Positions 6,653 to 15,949 of a stretch of DNA of 64,000 nucleotides are shown one piece after another; positions within the stretch are counted from its first letter, which is position 1; each line of letters starts with the position of its first letter. The DNA is taken from assembly GCA_041690355.1 (NCBI GenBank), contig JAWLHK010000013.1, positions 50,147-114,146 on the forward strand, written 5' to 3'. The stretch comes from JAWLHK01 sp041690355 [NCBI: bacterium] (GTDB lineage Bacteria; J088; JAWLBW01). The notes under the pieces are model-generated. The model was not told the origin of the DNA and searched no databases. It saw only the letters and a program-made list of their open reading frames with translations. A program made the position numbers and the translations under genes.

Positions 6653-9600
6653 ATGCCATCCTCGATCGCCTCGCTCCCCGTCGTCGCCCGTCTGCGCGCC
6701 CTGCTTCCTGAAGCGCGGGTCGACGAGCTGATTGCGAAGGTGCCACTCTTCGCCGCCGACGCCGAGTCGGCGCTCACCAACGGCGAACGCTGGATTGAAG
6801 CCTATGCGGCCGAGCAGGGGGCGCTGCCCGAGATCGAACCCGAGCTCGACTGGCTGCTCCCCGTCTGGGCGAGCGGTTCGTTTCTCCCCCGCCTGCTCGT
6901 ACGCCGGCCGTGGCTCTTCGATACCTTTCGCGCGTCGCCCTACGGCACGGCGCACAAGCCCATCGACGTATTTCTCGAGGAACTGCTGACCCGCACGGCG
7001 CCGTTCGAAGACCCGGCGCATCTGCTGGCCGCCCTGCGGCACTACAAGTACGAACAGGTCTTTCACATCGGCGCCCGCGATCTTGCCGGCCGCATCAGCC
7101 TGCGCGACGTGACCTACGAACTCTCGTCGCTCGCGGCCGCTTCCTGCGAGGCTGCCTGCCGGTTCTACCGGCGCAGGCTCGCCGAGGAGTTCGGCGATCC
7201 GGTCGATGCCGCCGGAAAGCCGGTGGGCTTCGTCGTACTGGCCATGGGCAAGTTCGGCGGGTGGGAGCTCAACTTCAGCTCCGACATCGATCCCATCTTC
7301 CTCTTCGGCGAAGAGGGCGAAACCCCGGGCGGTTCGGCGGGCTCGGTCACCCACGGGGAATTCTTCACCAAGCTCGGCTCGCGCATCGCCGCCGCGCTGA
7401 ACGACGTGACCGACGAGGGGTTCGTGTTCCGCGTCGATCTGCGGCTGCGCCCCGAGGGTAACCAGGGGCCGCTCGTGAATACGACGGCCGCGGCCGAACA
7501 GTACTACATGACGTTCGGGCAGACCTGGGAGCGCGCCGCGTTGCTCAAGGCGCGGCCGGTGGCGGGCGATCTCGCGCTCGGCCAGGACTTTCTCGACAAC
7601 CTCGCCCCTTTCGTCTATCGCCGCTTTCTCGACTACAGCACCGTCGAAGACATCAAGCTCATGAAGCAGAAGATTGACGTGAACCTGGCGCGCACCGTGC
7701 GCGGCGCCTGGGACGTCAAGCTGGGCAAGGGGGGCATCCGCGAGATTGAGTTCATCGTCCAGACGCAGCAGCTCATTCACGCCGGCAAGCAGAAGGCGCT
7801 GCGCACGCGTTCGACCGTCGAAGGGCTGCGGCGTCTCGAAGAGTTGAGCCTGATCGACCCCGTCGATGCGCAGGCCCTCTCCGAAGCCTATGATTATCTG
7901 CGGCGGGTCGAACACCGGCTGCAGATTGAGGGAGAGCGCCAGACGCAGCGGTTCGCCGACGACGCCGCATCGCATCTGCGCATGGCCCGGCTCATGGGGC
8001 ACCGTCATGCTGACCCCACTGCGGCGATCGGCGCCTTCGATGCCGAGCTCGAACGCCACCGCGAGGCCATCGGAGGCATTTTCCGGCGCATCTTTACGGC
8101 CGCGGGTGAAGAGATTCAGCAGGGGGTCAACCCGACGATTCTCGCCGTTACCGAAGGAGAAGGTGACGAAGAGGCGCGGCTGACGGCCCTCGCCGAGCTC
8201 GGATTCGCGCAGCCGGCGGCGTCGCTCGAGGTCATGCGCCGGCTGGTCACGTCGACCCAGACCCGCCGCCTCGACGGCAAGGTGCGCCGCTACCTCGATC
8301 TCGTGCTCCCCGCGTTCCTGAGCGAGTGCGCGTCGGCCCCCGACCCCGATCTCGCCCTGCACCACCTCGAAGACTTCATGCTGCGCGTCGGCGGTTTCCG
8401 CGCCTACCACTCCCTGCTCGCCGAGAACCCGGCTACGCTGCGCCTGCTCGTGCGGCTGTTCGGCACGAGCACTTTTCTCTCGCGCTTCTTCATCCGCCAT
8501 CCCGAACTGCTCGACCAGCTCGTGCTCGCCAGCTACACGACGCCGCTCAAGGACGGAAAAACCCTGGCGCTCGAGCTCGACACCCTGCTCGCCGAGGTCG
8601 ACCCGGCCGATGAAGAGGGGCTGCTCGACGTGCTCCGGCGTTTCAAGAACACCGAAGTTCTGCGCATCGCCATGAACGATCTCGACGGCCAGCTCGACCT
8701 CATCGAGGTCACGACCCAGCTCGGCGATCTGGCCGACGTGGTGCTTCGGGCGGCGCTCCGCATCGCGCAGACGCTGCTCGAGCACCGCTACGGCGCGGCG
8801 CCCGAAGGCGAGTTCGTGACGCTCGGGATGGGCAAGTTCGGCGGGCTCGAGATGAACTACAGCTCCGATCTCGATCTGATCTTCATCTACCAGGATGCGG
8901 GCACGGCGGCGCAGCCGGGGGACCGCAGCCTGGGGGCCAACGAGTACTTCTCGAAGCTGGCGCAGCGCGTGATTTCGGTGCTCACCCTGGCGACCCGCGA
9001 AGGGATCGCGTACCCGATCGATACACGCCTGCGCCCGTCGGGCAAAGCCGGACCGCTCGTGACCTCGCTCGAAAGTTTCGAGTCCTACCATGCCACTCGG
9101 GCCGCCGTCTGGGAGCGCCAGGCGCTCATCAAGGCCCGCCCGGTGACGGCCGGAGAGCAGGTCGACCAGCGCATCCGCGACCTGATCGAACATTCCGTCT
9201 ACGAACGCCCGTTCGGCAGAGCCGAGGTGCAGGAGATCCTGCGCATGCGCCAGCGGATGGAGGTCGAGATCGATCCGGAGTCTCCCCGTTACTTCAACAT
9301 CAAGACCGGCCGCGGCGGAATCGTCGATATCGAGTTTTTCGTCCAGCTCATGCAGCTGCAGCACGGCGGCGAATATCACTCGCTGCGCACGCAGAACACC
9401 TTTGTGGCGCTGAGCGAACTGGTCGAACTCAATCTGATCACGCCGGGCGACTACGGCGTCCTGCGTGAAGGCTTTCTCTTTCTGCGGCGGCTCGAGAACC
9501 GGATGCGCATTCTGCAGGACAATGCGCGCAGCACCCTGTCGCGCACGCCGGAAGAGGCCGAGAAGCTCGCCCTTTCCATGGGCTTCGCGCGCGGGGCTTC

Positions 9601-9697
9601 GCGGGGCGACGCGGGGGTCGCGCTGCTCAGGGAATACGAGGCGGTCCGTGACCGTGTTCGTGAGGTTTTCCTGAAATATTTTGAACTCTTAGGGTGA
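6653..9697 (+). CDS. glnE: Bifunctional glutamine synthetase adenylyltransferase/deadenylase GlnE
   Basis: GlnE adds AMP to, and removes it from, a tyrosine of glutamine synthetase, and so controls ammonia assimilation in response to PII. The 1014 residues show the two-fold architecture. The first nucleotidyltransferase active site is GKFGGWELNFSSDID (about 199-213, deadenylase half) and the second is GKFGGLEMNYSSDLD (about 727-741, adenylylase half). Each is followed by DLRLRPEG or DTRLRPSG and a GRGGI/GKGGI(R/V) element. The length is slightly above that of E. coli GlnE (about 946). No PII gene is adjacent. The gene follows the GMC gene after 21 bases and may be part of that transcript. A promoter for the next gene lies across its 3' end. 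Confidence 0.96.
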   Translation: MPSSIASLPVVARLRALLPEARVDELIAKVPLFAADAESALTNGERWIEAYAAEQGALPEIEPELDWLLPVWASGSFLPRLLVRRPWLFDTFRASPYGTAHKPIDVFLEELLTRTAPFEDPAHLLAALRHYKYEQVFHIGARDLAGRISLRDVTYELSSLAAASCEAACRFYRRRLAEEFGDPVDAAGKPVGFVVLAMGKFGGWELNFSSDIDPIFLFGEEGETPGGSAGSVTHGEFFTKLGSRIAAALNDVTDEGFVFRVDLRLRPEGNQGPLVNTTAAAEQYYMTFGQTWERAALLKARPVAGDLALGQDFLDNLAPFVYRRFLDYSTVEDIKLMKQKIDVNLARTVRGAWDVKLGKGGIREIEFIVQTQQLIHAGKQKALRTRSTVEGLRRLEELSLIDPVDAQALSEAYDYLRRVEHRLQIEGERQTQRFADDAASHLRMARLMGHRHADPTAAIGAFDAELERHREAIGGIFRRIFTAAGEEIQQGVNPTILAVTEGEGDEEARLTALAELGFAQPAASLEVMRRLVTSTQTRRLDGKVRRYLDLVLPAFLSECASAPDPDLALHHLEDFMLRVGGFRAYHSLLAENPATLRLLVRLFGTSTFLSRFFIRHPELLDQLVLASYTTPLKDGKTLALELDTLLAEVDPADEEGLLDVLRRFKNTEVLRIAMNDLDGQLDLIEVTTQLGDLADVVLRAALRIAQTLLEHRYGAAPEGEFVTLGMGKFGGLEMNYSSDLDLIFIYQDAGTAAQPGDRSLGANEYFSKLAQRVISVLTLATREGIAYPIDTRLRPSGKAGPLVTSLESFESYHATRAAVWERQALIKARPVTAGEQVDQRIRDLIEHSVYERPFGRAEVQEILRMRQRMEVEIDPESPRYFNIKTGRGGIVDIEFFVQLMQLQHGGEYHSLRTQNTFVALSELVELNLITPGDYGVLREGFLFLRRLENRMRILQDNARSTLSRTPEEAEKLALSMGFARGASRGDAGVALLREYEAVRDRVREVFLKYFELLG

Positions 9698-9709
9698 GAT
9701 CGCTATAAT
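9681..9709 (+). promoter_or_regulatory. Strong sigma-70-type promoter inside the end of glnE
   Basis: TTGAAC (9681-9686), a 17-base spacer and a perfect TATAAT (9704-9709) give a start near 9716, about 31 bases before the ATG at 9747. The -35 element lies within the last codons of glnE. Confidence 0.8.
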
Positions 9710-9746
9710 GAGCTGACCGAGTTGGGAGCTGTCAGCCAAACCGCCC

Positions 9747-11354
9747 ATGGGATACCGTACACCTGCGACGACACCGCTGCCCGAGAGCGGAAGCTTTGAA
9801 GAATTCGGCTTCAGCGAGCTCGTCCTGCGTGCCGCGCGCGAACGCAAAACGGCCCTGCTCGAGGTGCGCGGCGATTCGACGCAGAAAACCTTTCAGTTCC
9901 GCAACGGCCTGATCTGCGGCTCACGTTCGAGCGCCGCCACGGAGAGTCTCGCTCGCGCGGTCGTCATGCGCGGTAAGGTGACCCGCGAGGTCGTCGAGGC
10001 GCTCGGGGTCAACCTGCTCGACGACGAAAAGGTCGGCGCCGCCCTGCTGCAGAAGGGGCTGATTGCCCCCGATGCGCTCGAAGAGGTGCTGCGCTACCAG
10101 ATCATGCTGCGCATTGCCGACGTCTTCGCCCGCGCTTCGTGGACCTTCGCCTGGAAAGGGCCGGGCGAGCTGCCTCCCCGGGTCGGTGTCAATCAGTACC
10201 AGATTTTCTCAGAAGGGGTCGCCCGCCGCGTCTCCCGTGAACAGATGGCCGCCGAGGTGACCGAGCTAAGAGACCGCGCCGCGCTCGTGAGCCCCGAGTC
10301 GCCGTTGCCGCTCGACGCCTCGACGCTGCCGGCCCGCGCCAGACAGCTCTTGCAGGCGATGAACGGCCGGCTGACGTTCGGCGACCTTGCCGCGCTGGGG
10401 CTCGACCGCGTCGCTCCCGATCAGCGCCCCGAGGGAGAATACCGGTCGTGGGTCTATCTGCTGGCCTTCGTTGAAGGCGGTTTCGCCGATGCCGGCGACG
10501 CGCCGCAAGTCAGGGCCCCCGCAGCCGCCGCTGCGACCCCCGCCCCAGAAAGCGGTGCTGAAACCGGCACGATTACGGTCTTTTCGGGCGGCACGGCGGT
10601 CGAGTACCAGGAAATCGAGGATCCGGCGTTCACGCGGCGCTTCGAAGAAATGCGCCAGCAGGATCATTTTCAGCTGCTCGGGCTCGAGCGCAACGCGACC
10701 GACGCGCAGGTCAAGAAGGCCTACTTCAAGCTGGCCAAAGAGTTCCACCCCGACAAGGTTTACAACCATAGTGAGCGCACGGTCAAGAAATACTCCGACA
10801 AGCTCTTTGCGCTCATCAACCGGGCGTACGAGGAGCTGAAATCGGCCGAAACGCGCGCGAGCTACGCGGCGCGGCTCGATGAGCTGGCCCAGGGGATCGA
10901 CATCGAGAAAGAGGCGGCCGACCTGCTGCAGTCCGAATCGGAATTCCAGAAGGGGGTCGTGCTTTTTCGCAAGCGCGACTACAACGGAGCCCTGGCGCAC
11001 CTCGAAGAGGCCCTGCGGCTCAACCCCCGCGAAGCCGACCATCACATCTATCTTGGCTGGATCCTCTTTCAGAAGAGTTATCCCGCCGACGATGCGGGGG
11101 CGAAGCGAGCCATCGACCACATCAACAAGGGGCTCGAGATTCAACCCCGGTCAGTCGTGGGGCACCTGTTTCTTGCCAACGCGACCAAGGTCTCTGGCGA
11201 CGTCGACCGGGCCGAGCTGCTGTTTCGCAAGGTCCTGCAGCTGCAGCCGGGCCACGTCGACGCTCAACGCGAGCTGCGCCTCATCGAGCAGCGCAAGGCC
11301 AAGGGCGATGCCGAGCCGCCCAAGAAAATCATCAACAAGCTTTTCAAGCAGTAG
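9747..11354 (+). CDS. DUF4388/PATAN-like, J-domain and TPR protein
   Basis: This 535-residue cytoplasmic protein has three parts. Residues about 10-130 begin SFEEFGFSELVLRAARERKT and resemble the DUF4388 (PATAN) domain found in gliding and signalling proteins of delta-type bacteria. After an Ala/Pro-rich linker near 260, a J-domain runs from about 303 to 370, with QLLGLERNATDAQVKKAYFK and an intact HPD tripeptide near 334, so it should stimulate an Hsp70 ATPase. TPR-like repeats (about 405-510) include ALAHLEEALRLNPREADHHI. No DnaJ zinc-finger is present, and dnaK is not nearby. It has its own strong promoter. The partner and process are unknown. ilvE follows after 6 bases. Confidence 0.8.
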   Translation: MGYRTPATTPLPESGSFEEFGFSELVLRAARERKTALLEVRGDSTQKTFQFRNGLICGSRSSAATESLARAVVMRGKVTREVVEALGVNLLDDEKVGAALLQKGLIAPDALEEVLRYQIMLRIADVFARASWTFAWKGPGELPPRVGVNQYQIFSEGVARRVSREQMAAEVTELRDRAALVSPESPLPLDASTLPARARQLLQAMNGRLTFGDLAALGLDRVAPDQRPEGEYRSWVYLLAFVEGGFADAGDAPQVRAPAAAAATPAPESGAETGTITVFSGGTAVEYQEIEDPAFTRRFEEMRQQDHFQLLGLERNATDAQVKKAYFKLAKEFHPDKVYNHSERTVKKYSDKLFALINRAYEELKSAETRASYAARLDELAQGIDIEKEAADLLQSESEFQKGVVLFRKRDYNGALAHLEEALRLNPREADHHIYLGWILFQKSYPADDAGAKRAIDHINKGLEIQPRSVVGHLFLANATKVSGDVDRAELLFRKVLQLQPGHVDAQRELRLIEQRKAKGDAEPPKKIINKLFKQ

Positions 11355-11360
11355 CCGACC

Positions 11361-12296
11361 ATGGAAAAGACGAAGTATATCTGGCTGGACGGCCATCGCG
11401 TGCTGTGGGAAGAGGCGCAGGTTCACGTCCTGACTCACACGCTGCACTATGGTCTGGGGGTCTTCGAAGGCATCCGCTGCTACGAGACGGCCGACGGCCG
11501 CTCGGCCGTGTTCCGCCTCGAAGAGCACATCCGGCGCCTGTACGAGTCGGCGCACATCATGCAGCTGGCGATTCCGTTCGAGCCGCGGGTGCTCATCGAT
11601 GAAACCGTGGCCCTGCTGCAGGCGAACCAGCTTCGCGGCGGCTATCTGCGCCATCTCGTCTTCGTCGGCGACGGCATGATGGGACTGCATCCGGGCCGCA
11701 ATCCGATTCGCGTCGCCATCGCGGCATGGCCGTGGGGGGCCTACCTGGGCGCCGAAGGGATGGAGAAGGGGATCCGCGTCAAGGTCTCGAGCTTCATCCG
11801 CCACCACGTCAACGCCAACATGACCCGCGCGAAGACGGTCGGCTCCTATGTGAACTCCATTCTCGCCAAGCGCGAGGCGGTCGCGCTCGGCTATGACGAA
11901 GCGCTCATGCTCGACGCCGAGGGCTTCGTGGCCGAGGCGAGCGGCGAGAACATCTTTCTCGTCAAGAACGGCGTCATCAAAACGAGCCCGCTCACGTCGG
12001 TGCTCAAGGGCATCACGCGCGATTGCGTGCTGACCATCGCCGAAGAGCTGGGCTACCGGGTCATCGAAGAGCGTTTCACGCGCGACGACCTCTACGTCGC
12101 CGACGAGGCCTTCTTCACGGGAACCGCCGCCGAGATCACGCCGATTCGCGAAGTCGACGACCGCAGAATCGGCTCCGGCGGGCGCGGGCCCGTGACGAAA
12201 GCCGTCCAGGAGCGGTACTTCGCCATCGTCAAGGGCGAAGAGCCACGGCACCACAACTGGCTGACCTTCGTGCCGCCCGAGCCGGTCCGGTCCTGA
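11361..12296 (+). CDS. ilvE: Branched-chain amino acid aminotransferase IlvE
   Basis: This class IV PLP-dependent aminotransferase interconverts branched-chain 2-oxo acids and leucine, isoleucine or valine using glutamate. The 311 residues match IlvE. HTLHYGLGVFEGIRCYET is the substrate-side opening, TRAKTVGSYVNS holds the PLP lysine (K158), and EASGENIFLVKNG and FFTGTAAEITPI are further family signatures. The HYGLGVFEG opening favours IlvE over D-amino acid aminotransferase or 4-amino-4-deoxychorismate lyase. The gene starts 6 bases after the J-domain gene and its stop overlaps the next start (TGATG), so all three are probably one transcript from the promoter at 9681. Confidence 0.93.
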   Translation: MEKTKYIWLDGHRVLWEEAQVHVLTHTLHYGLGVFEGIRCYETADGRSAVFRLEEHIRRLYESAHIMQLAIPFEPRVLIDETVALLQANQLRGGYLRHLVFVGDGMMGLHPGRNPIRVAIAAWPWGAYLGAEGMEKGIRVKVSSFIRHHVNANMTRAKTVGSYVNSILAKREAVALGYDEALMLDAEGFVAEASGENIFLVKNGVIKTSPLTSVLKGITRDCVLTIAEELGYRVIEERFTRDDLYVADEAFFTGTAAEITPIREVDDRRIGSGGRGPVTKAVQERYFAIVKGEEPRHHNWLTFVPPEPVRS

Positions 12297-13009
12297 TGGC
12301 CGGCCGCTCGTACGACGCCTTTTCCATTCTCTATCGTCAGGCCGGATTTCAGCAGTTTGCCGATCGCATCGGCCGGCGCATCGCCTCGCAGTGGAAGCGC
12401 ACGGTACCCGCAGGCTCGCGCGTGCTCGACCTCGGCTGCGGTACCGGCGGCGCGGTTCCCGCTCTGCGGGACGCCGGATTCCGCGTCGTGGGTGTCGATT
12501 TGAGTCTAGGCATGCTGCGCGCCTATCCGGCCCTCGCCATCCAGGCCGATATCCGGAAGTTGCCGCTGCTGGGACCCTTCGGGGCGGCGCTCGCCTTGTA
12601 CGACACCGTCAACCATCTCCCGCCCGGGTCGCTGCCCGAGTTCTTCGCCGAGGTTGCCCGCGTTCTGCCGGCGGGGGCCCCCTTCGCCTTCGACGTGAAT
12701 ACGCTGGAGGGCTCGACGATGTGGGTCGACGACAGCTACGAAGTCCGGCGGCGGGATGCGCGGCTCACGGTCACGTCGCGCTTCGATGCCGAAACCCGGC
12801 GGCTCGAAAACCACGTGCGCGGTTGGGTGCAGAATCCGGGCGGGCGCGAGACGATCGAAGAGACGATCGTCGAGTGGTATCATCCCGAAGAGCCGCTGCT
12901 CGCCCTGGCACAAGCAGCCGGATTCACCCTGGTCGACGAGGATCCGCTCTTCATGGACGACGAGCGCCCCGAAACGCCCAGCAAATGGCTGTTCCGCCTG
13001 ATCCGCTGA
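12296..13009 (+). CDS. SAM-dependent class I methyltransferase
   Basis: The 237-residue protein has the Rossmann methyltransferase motif I VLDLGCGTGG at about residues 44-53, VVGVDLSLGML for motif II, and ALALYDTVNHL around the motif IV position. It belongs to the broad family that includes ubiquinone/menaquinone-type and small-molecule methyltransferases; the substrate is not evident. The start is set by a TGATG overlap with ilvE. Its stop lies 3 bases from the stop of the convergent gene at 13013, and no terminator is visible between them. Confidence 0.85.
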   Translation: MAGRSYDAFSILYRQAGFQQFADRIGRRIASQWKRTVPAGSRVLDLGCGTGGAVPALRDAGFRVVGVDLSLGMLRAYPALAIQADIRKLPLLGPFGAALALYDTVNHLPPGSLPEFFAEVARVLPAGAPFAFDVNTLEGSTMWVDDSYEVRRRDARLTVTSRFDAETRRLENHVRGWVQNPGGRETIEETIVEWYHPEEPLLALAQAAGFTLVDEDPLFMDDERPETPSKWLFRLIR

Positions 13010-13012
13010 GGG

Positions 13013-15949
13013 TCAGAACGCGTACCCGTGCAGCACGAAGTAGGGGGCGAGACCGTTGCGCTCGGCCGCCGGTGACACGGGGAGGGCAGCGCCGATGCCG
13101 AGCGACAGCGGGAAGAGGTAGCCGATCGTCAGATCGACGATGAACTCGCCGCCGACCGCGGCGCGCCAGACCGGGCTGTCGATCCAGGCGCTCCCCCCTT
13201 CGGCATACAGGGCCCCGTGGAGCTGATCGACGAGGAGCGGAAATGTTCCCCAGGCCGGGATGCCGCGTTTGAGGAAGAGCAGGGGAAAGCGGTATTCGAG
13301 GCTCGCCTTGGCCACGCGGCTCCCCTGCTGGAGGCTCGTGGTTGCGAATCCGCGAAGGGGAATTCCCTCGGCTGTGCCGAGCGAACTCTGCTCTTCGAGC
13401 CCCCCCAGGCGAAAGGGGCCTCCGAAGCGGGCGTTCGACGCGATGCCGCCGACCCCCTGCACGGCGAGAACCTGACGGGCCGGGAGACTCCAGTAGTAAC
13501 GCAGGTCGGCGACGGCGCTGTGATTCGTATAGGTCGCCCCGAGCCAGGGCGCGATGGCCCGGCCGGTGAGCGAAAAGCGGGCGCCGTCTTCGATGCTGAT
13601 GCTGTTCGTGTAGTGGCGCGCCGAACCAAAGGTGAACTGCAGGGCCGCGCCGGCGCTGCGCCGGCTGAGGCGGATGCCGTCGCCGGCGATCATGCCGATT
13701 TCCCGCTCATGCACCAGACTGTACTCTGCCGTGAGTCCGGCGGCCGAGCGCAGGCCGGGAAAGGGAAAGAGAACGCTCGCGGCGGCCCCTTGAGCCCGCA
13801 CTCCCGTCTCGGCATCGGGTTCGGCTCCGGCGTGCAACGTGTCGAGGCGCGGGGCGTCGAGGGCTGCCAGGCCCAGTGTCGGCGTCCACCCGTCCCACTG
13901 GTACCCGAAGGCAAATCCGGGACGGTCGAGCAGGGTGTGGTAAAACCCCGTCAGCTCGTAGGCGTGCATTCCGAGCACATCCTCGCCCGTGAGGGAAACG
14001 CCCGCCTCGGCCCATCCCCCCGAGCCCAGCAGGCTCTCTGCCGTCAGGTAGGGCATCCACTGACGCGGCCAGAGGGTCTCTGCTGCGCGGTAGTCGCGCT
14101 CGGGGCCCGACCAAGGCGCCGAGCGGTCCTGCCACGCAGCGCGGTCGATGCGCCAGGCGACGGCCGGCGAGGTGACCGGACTCAGGGCGATACGCGCCGG
14201 ATAGAACCCGCGCCCATCATAGGCGGCCGCGACCACGCGCCCCGCGTGCACGTCGGATTCGAAGAATCCGAAAGGCGTGTGGGTCATCTGCACCATCTCT
14301 TGCGCGACGGCTGTGGCGGGCGCGGGGGAACCGGCGGGCACGGTGTAGAGGTTGTAGATCCCCGTCCGGTCGCTGCTGAAGAGGAGGGTATCGTCGTCCA
14401 GAAACACCGGCGCGAGATCGAGGTGCCGGTCGGCGGTCAGCCGCCGTTCGCCGCCCTGAAGATCCGTGACGTAAAGATCGATGAATCCCCCTCGGCTCCA
14501 GGCGGCGTAAGCGAGGCGCGAGCCGTCGGGCGAGAAACGCGGCGTGTCGAAGATGCGGTCTGCGCCGCCGGCCAGCGTGCGCGGTGCGCCAGGTCGCCCC
14601 GCTTCCATCGGATAGAGCATCAGCCGCTGCTCGCTCACGTCATTCTGCACGGCGGCCAGCCAGCGCCCGTCAGGCGAGACGTCGAGCGAGAGCAGGCGCG
14701 CCCCCGTCGTGAGCCGCTCTACCGTGCCCGAAGCGAAGTCATAGCGAAAGGCGTCGCCGTAGACGTTGAAGCGCTCGTATACCGCGCCCTGGACGAAATA
14801 CAGGTACCGGCCGTCTGCCGACGGGGCGAGATTGCCGAGCGCGAGATCGTGCTCGAAGAGAACCCGTTCGACGCCGGTGCCCAGATCGACTGCGCGGACG
14901 TGCGGATAGGCGGTCGCGTTCTGAACCGTGAAGTAGACCGTGGCACCGTCGGGAGAGAACCGCGGACGGCGCGTCGACCAGCGCTCCTGCGTCAATGCTT
15001 CGGCCCGCGTGAAGGGCGCATGGGCACGCAGGCTGCGGCGCAGCGCACGGGACTCCCGGATCAGGTTGCGCTGCCAGGCTTCCCACTCGCTCTCGAGCGA
15101 CGCGCCCAGCTCCATGACCGCGGCGGCCGAAGGGAGCAGCGGCGAGAGTCCGGTCGCGTAGGCATGGTACATCGCGTTCAGCCGCTCGCGGCCGTACTTT
15201 GCCGAAAGGTAATCGAGAAACGCCTCGCCGTACAGGTAGCGGAACGCACCGCCCGGCCATTCCCCCTCATCCCCGTTCCCCTTATCGAGCGGAAACAGCG
15301 TGCCCTGCAGCGCGGCCGTGCGCAGGATCATGGCCGTGTAGCTGCTGTCGCCGCGGCCGGCTGTCGTGTGCTCGGTTTCGTCGAGGGTGGCATACCCTTC
15401 GACCATCCAGAGGGGAAGAAAGAGGTTCGGAAACGGGAGTACGGGCACCGGAATGCCGTTGATGCCGGCAATCGCCGCCCGGCCGAGCATGTCGCGGGCC
15501 GCCTTGGCGGGGCCGAACGCCTGATCGAGGTGGAGAATGTGGTTGTATTCGTGCGTGAACACGAGGCGCAACCAGTCGTCCTGGTCGCCCAGCGCCGACG
15601 CCGGCGCCGGCGGGGTCGTATAGATCTGAATCGCGTTATGCGGCGAGGGGGTCGCCGAGCCGTTCGTGAGATCGAGATAGTCGATGAGCACGATGTGCGT
15701 GCGCTCTTCGGGCGTCCACCCGATGGCGCGTGTGAGGCGGTCGTGAATCGGTTCTACCATACCGGCGAGCCGCCGGGCGACCGCCGCGCTGCGCGCGGGG
15801 AAGTGGATGAGGAAGTGGCTCGTCTCCAGCGTCTTCCACGAGATGTCGGGCGGATGCGCCGCAGCGCTCGCCGCACCCGGGAGCGCGGCCGTCGCGAAGA
15901 GCACCGCGAGAAAGAGCCGGCCGAACCGCCGGCAGGCTGCGAGAAGCAT
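13013..15949 (-). CDS. Secreted gluzincin-type metallopeptidase with beta-propeller and outer-membrane barrel
   Basis: The 978-residue protein starts with a Sec signal peptide ending near GAASAAA (about residue 30). A peptidase MA-like domain follows with HEYNH at 133-137 and the downstream Glu ligand in WMVEGYATL (E184), so the HExxH zinc site looks complete. Residues about 290-600 contain PD40/TolB-like propeller repeats such as RFSPDGATVYF, VSPDGRWLAAV and RFSPDGSRLAYAAW. The C-terminal 330 residues alternate like beta-strands and end in FVLHGYAF with a terminal Phe, as in BamA/Omp85-type barrels. It is probably an outer-membrane protein with a protease facing the periplasm or surface. Its start overlaps the transglycosylase stop by one base, suggesting a role in envelope maintenance. 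Confidence 0.8.
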   Translation of the reverse strand: MLLAACRRFGRLFLAVLFATAALPGAASAAAHPPDISWKTLETSHFLIHFPARSAAVARRLAGMVEPIHDRLTRAIGWTPEERTHIVLIDYLDLTNGSATPSPHNAIQIYTTPPAPASALGDQDDWLRLVFTHEYNHILHLDQAFGPAKAARDMLGRAAIAGINGIPVPVLPFPNLFLPLWMVEGYATLDETEHTTAGRGDSSYTAMILRTAALQGTLFPLDKGNGDEGEWPGGAFRYLYGEAFLDYLSAKYGRERLNAMYHAYATGLSPLLPSAAAVMELGASLESEWEAWQRNLIRESRALRRSLRAHAPFTRAEALTQERWSTRRPRFSPDGATVYFTVQNATAYPHVRAVDLGTGVERVLFEHDLALGNLAPSADGRYLYFVQGAVYERFNVYGDAFRYDFASGTVERLTTGARLLSLDVSPDGRWLAAVQNDVSEQRLMLYPMEAGRPGAPRTLAGGADRIFDTPRFSPDGSRLAYAAWSRGGFIDLYVTDLQGGERRLTADRHLDLAPVFLDDDTLLFSSDRTGIYNLYTVPAGSPAPATAVAQEMVQMTHTPFGFFESDVHAGRVVAAAYDGRGFYPARIALSPVTSPAVAWRIDRAAWQDRSAPWSGPERDYRAAETLWPRQWMPYLTAESLLGSGGWAEAGVSLTGEDVLGMHAYELTGFYHTLLDRPGFAFGYQWDGWTPTLGLAALDAPRLDTLHAGAEPDAETGVRAQGAAASVLFPFPGLRSAAGLTAEYSLVHEREIGMIAGDGIRLSRRSAGAALQFTFGSARHYTNSISIEDGARFSLTGRAIAPWLGATYTNHSAVADLRYYWSLPARQVLAVQGVGGIASNARFGGPFRLGGLEEQSSLGTAEGIPLRGFATTSLQQGSRVAKASLEYRFPLLFLKRGIPAWGTFPLLVDQLHGALYAEGGSAWIDSPVWRAAVGGEFIVDLTIGYLFPLSLGIGAALPVSPAAERNGLAPYFVLHGYAF

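Noticed and set aside
5471-9379. A 1302-codon antisense frame across the GMC and glnE genes
   Set aside because: The sense strand encodes unmistakable GlnE active sites; the antisense product has no recognisable motif.
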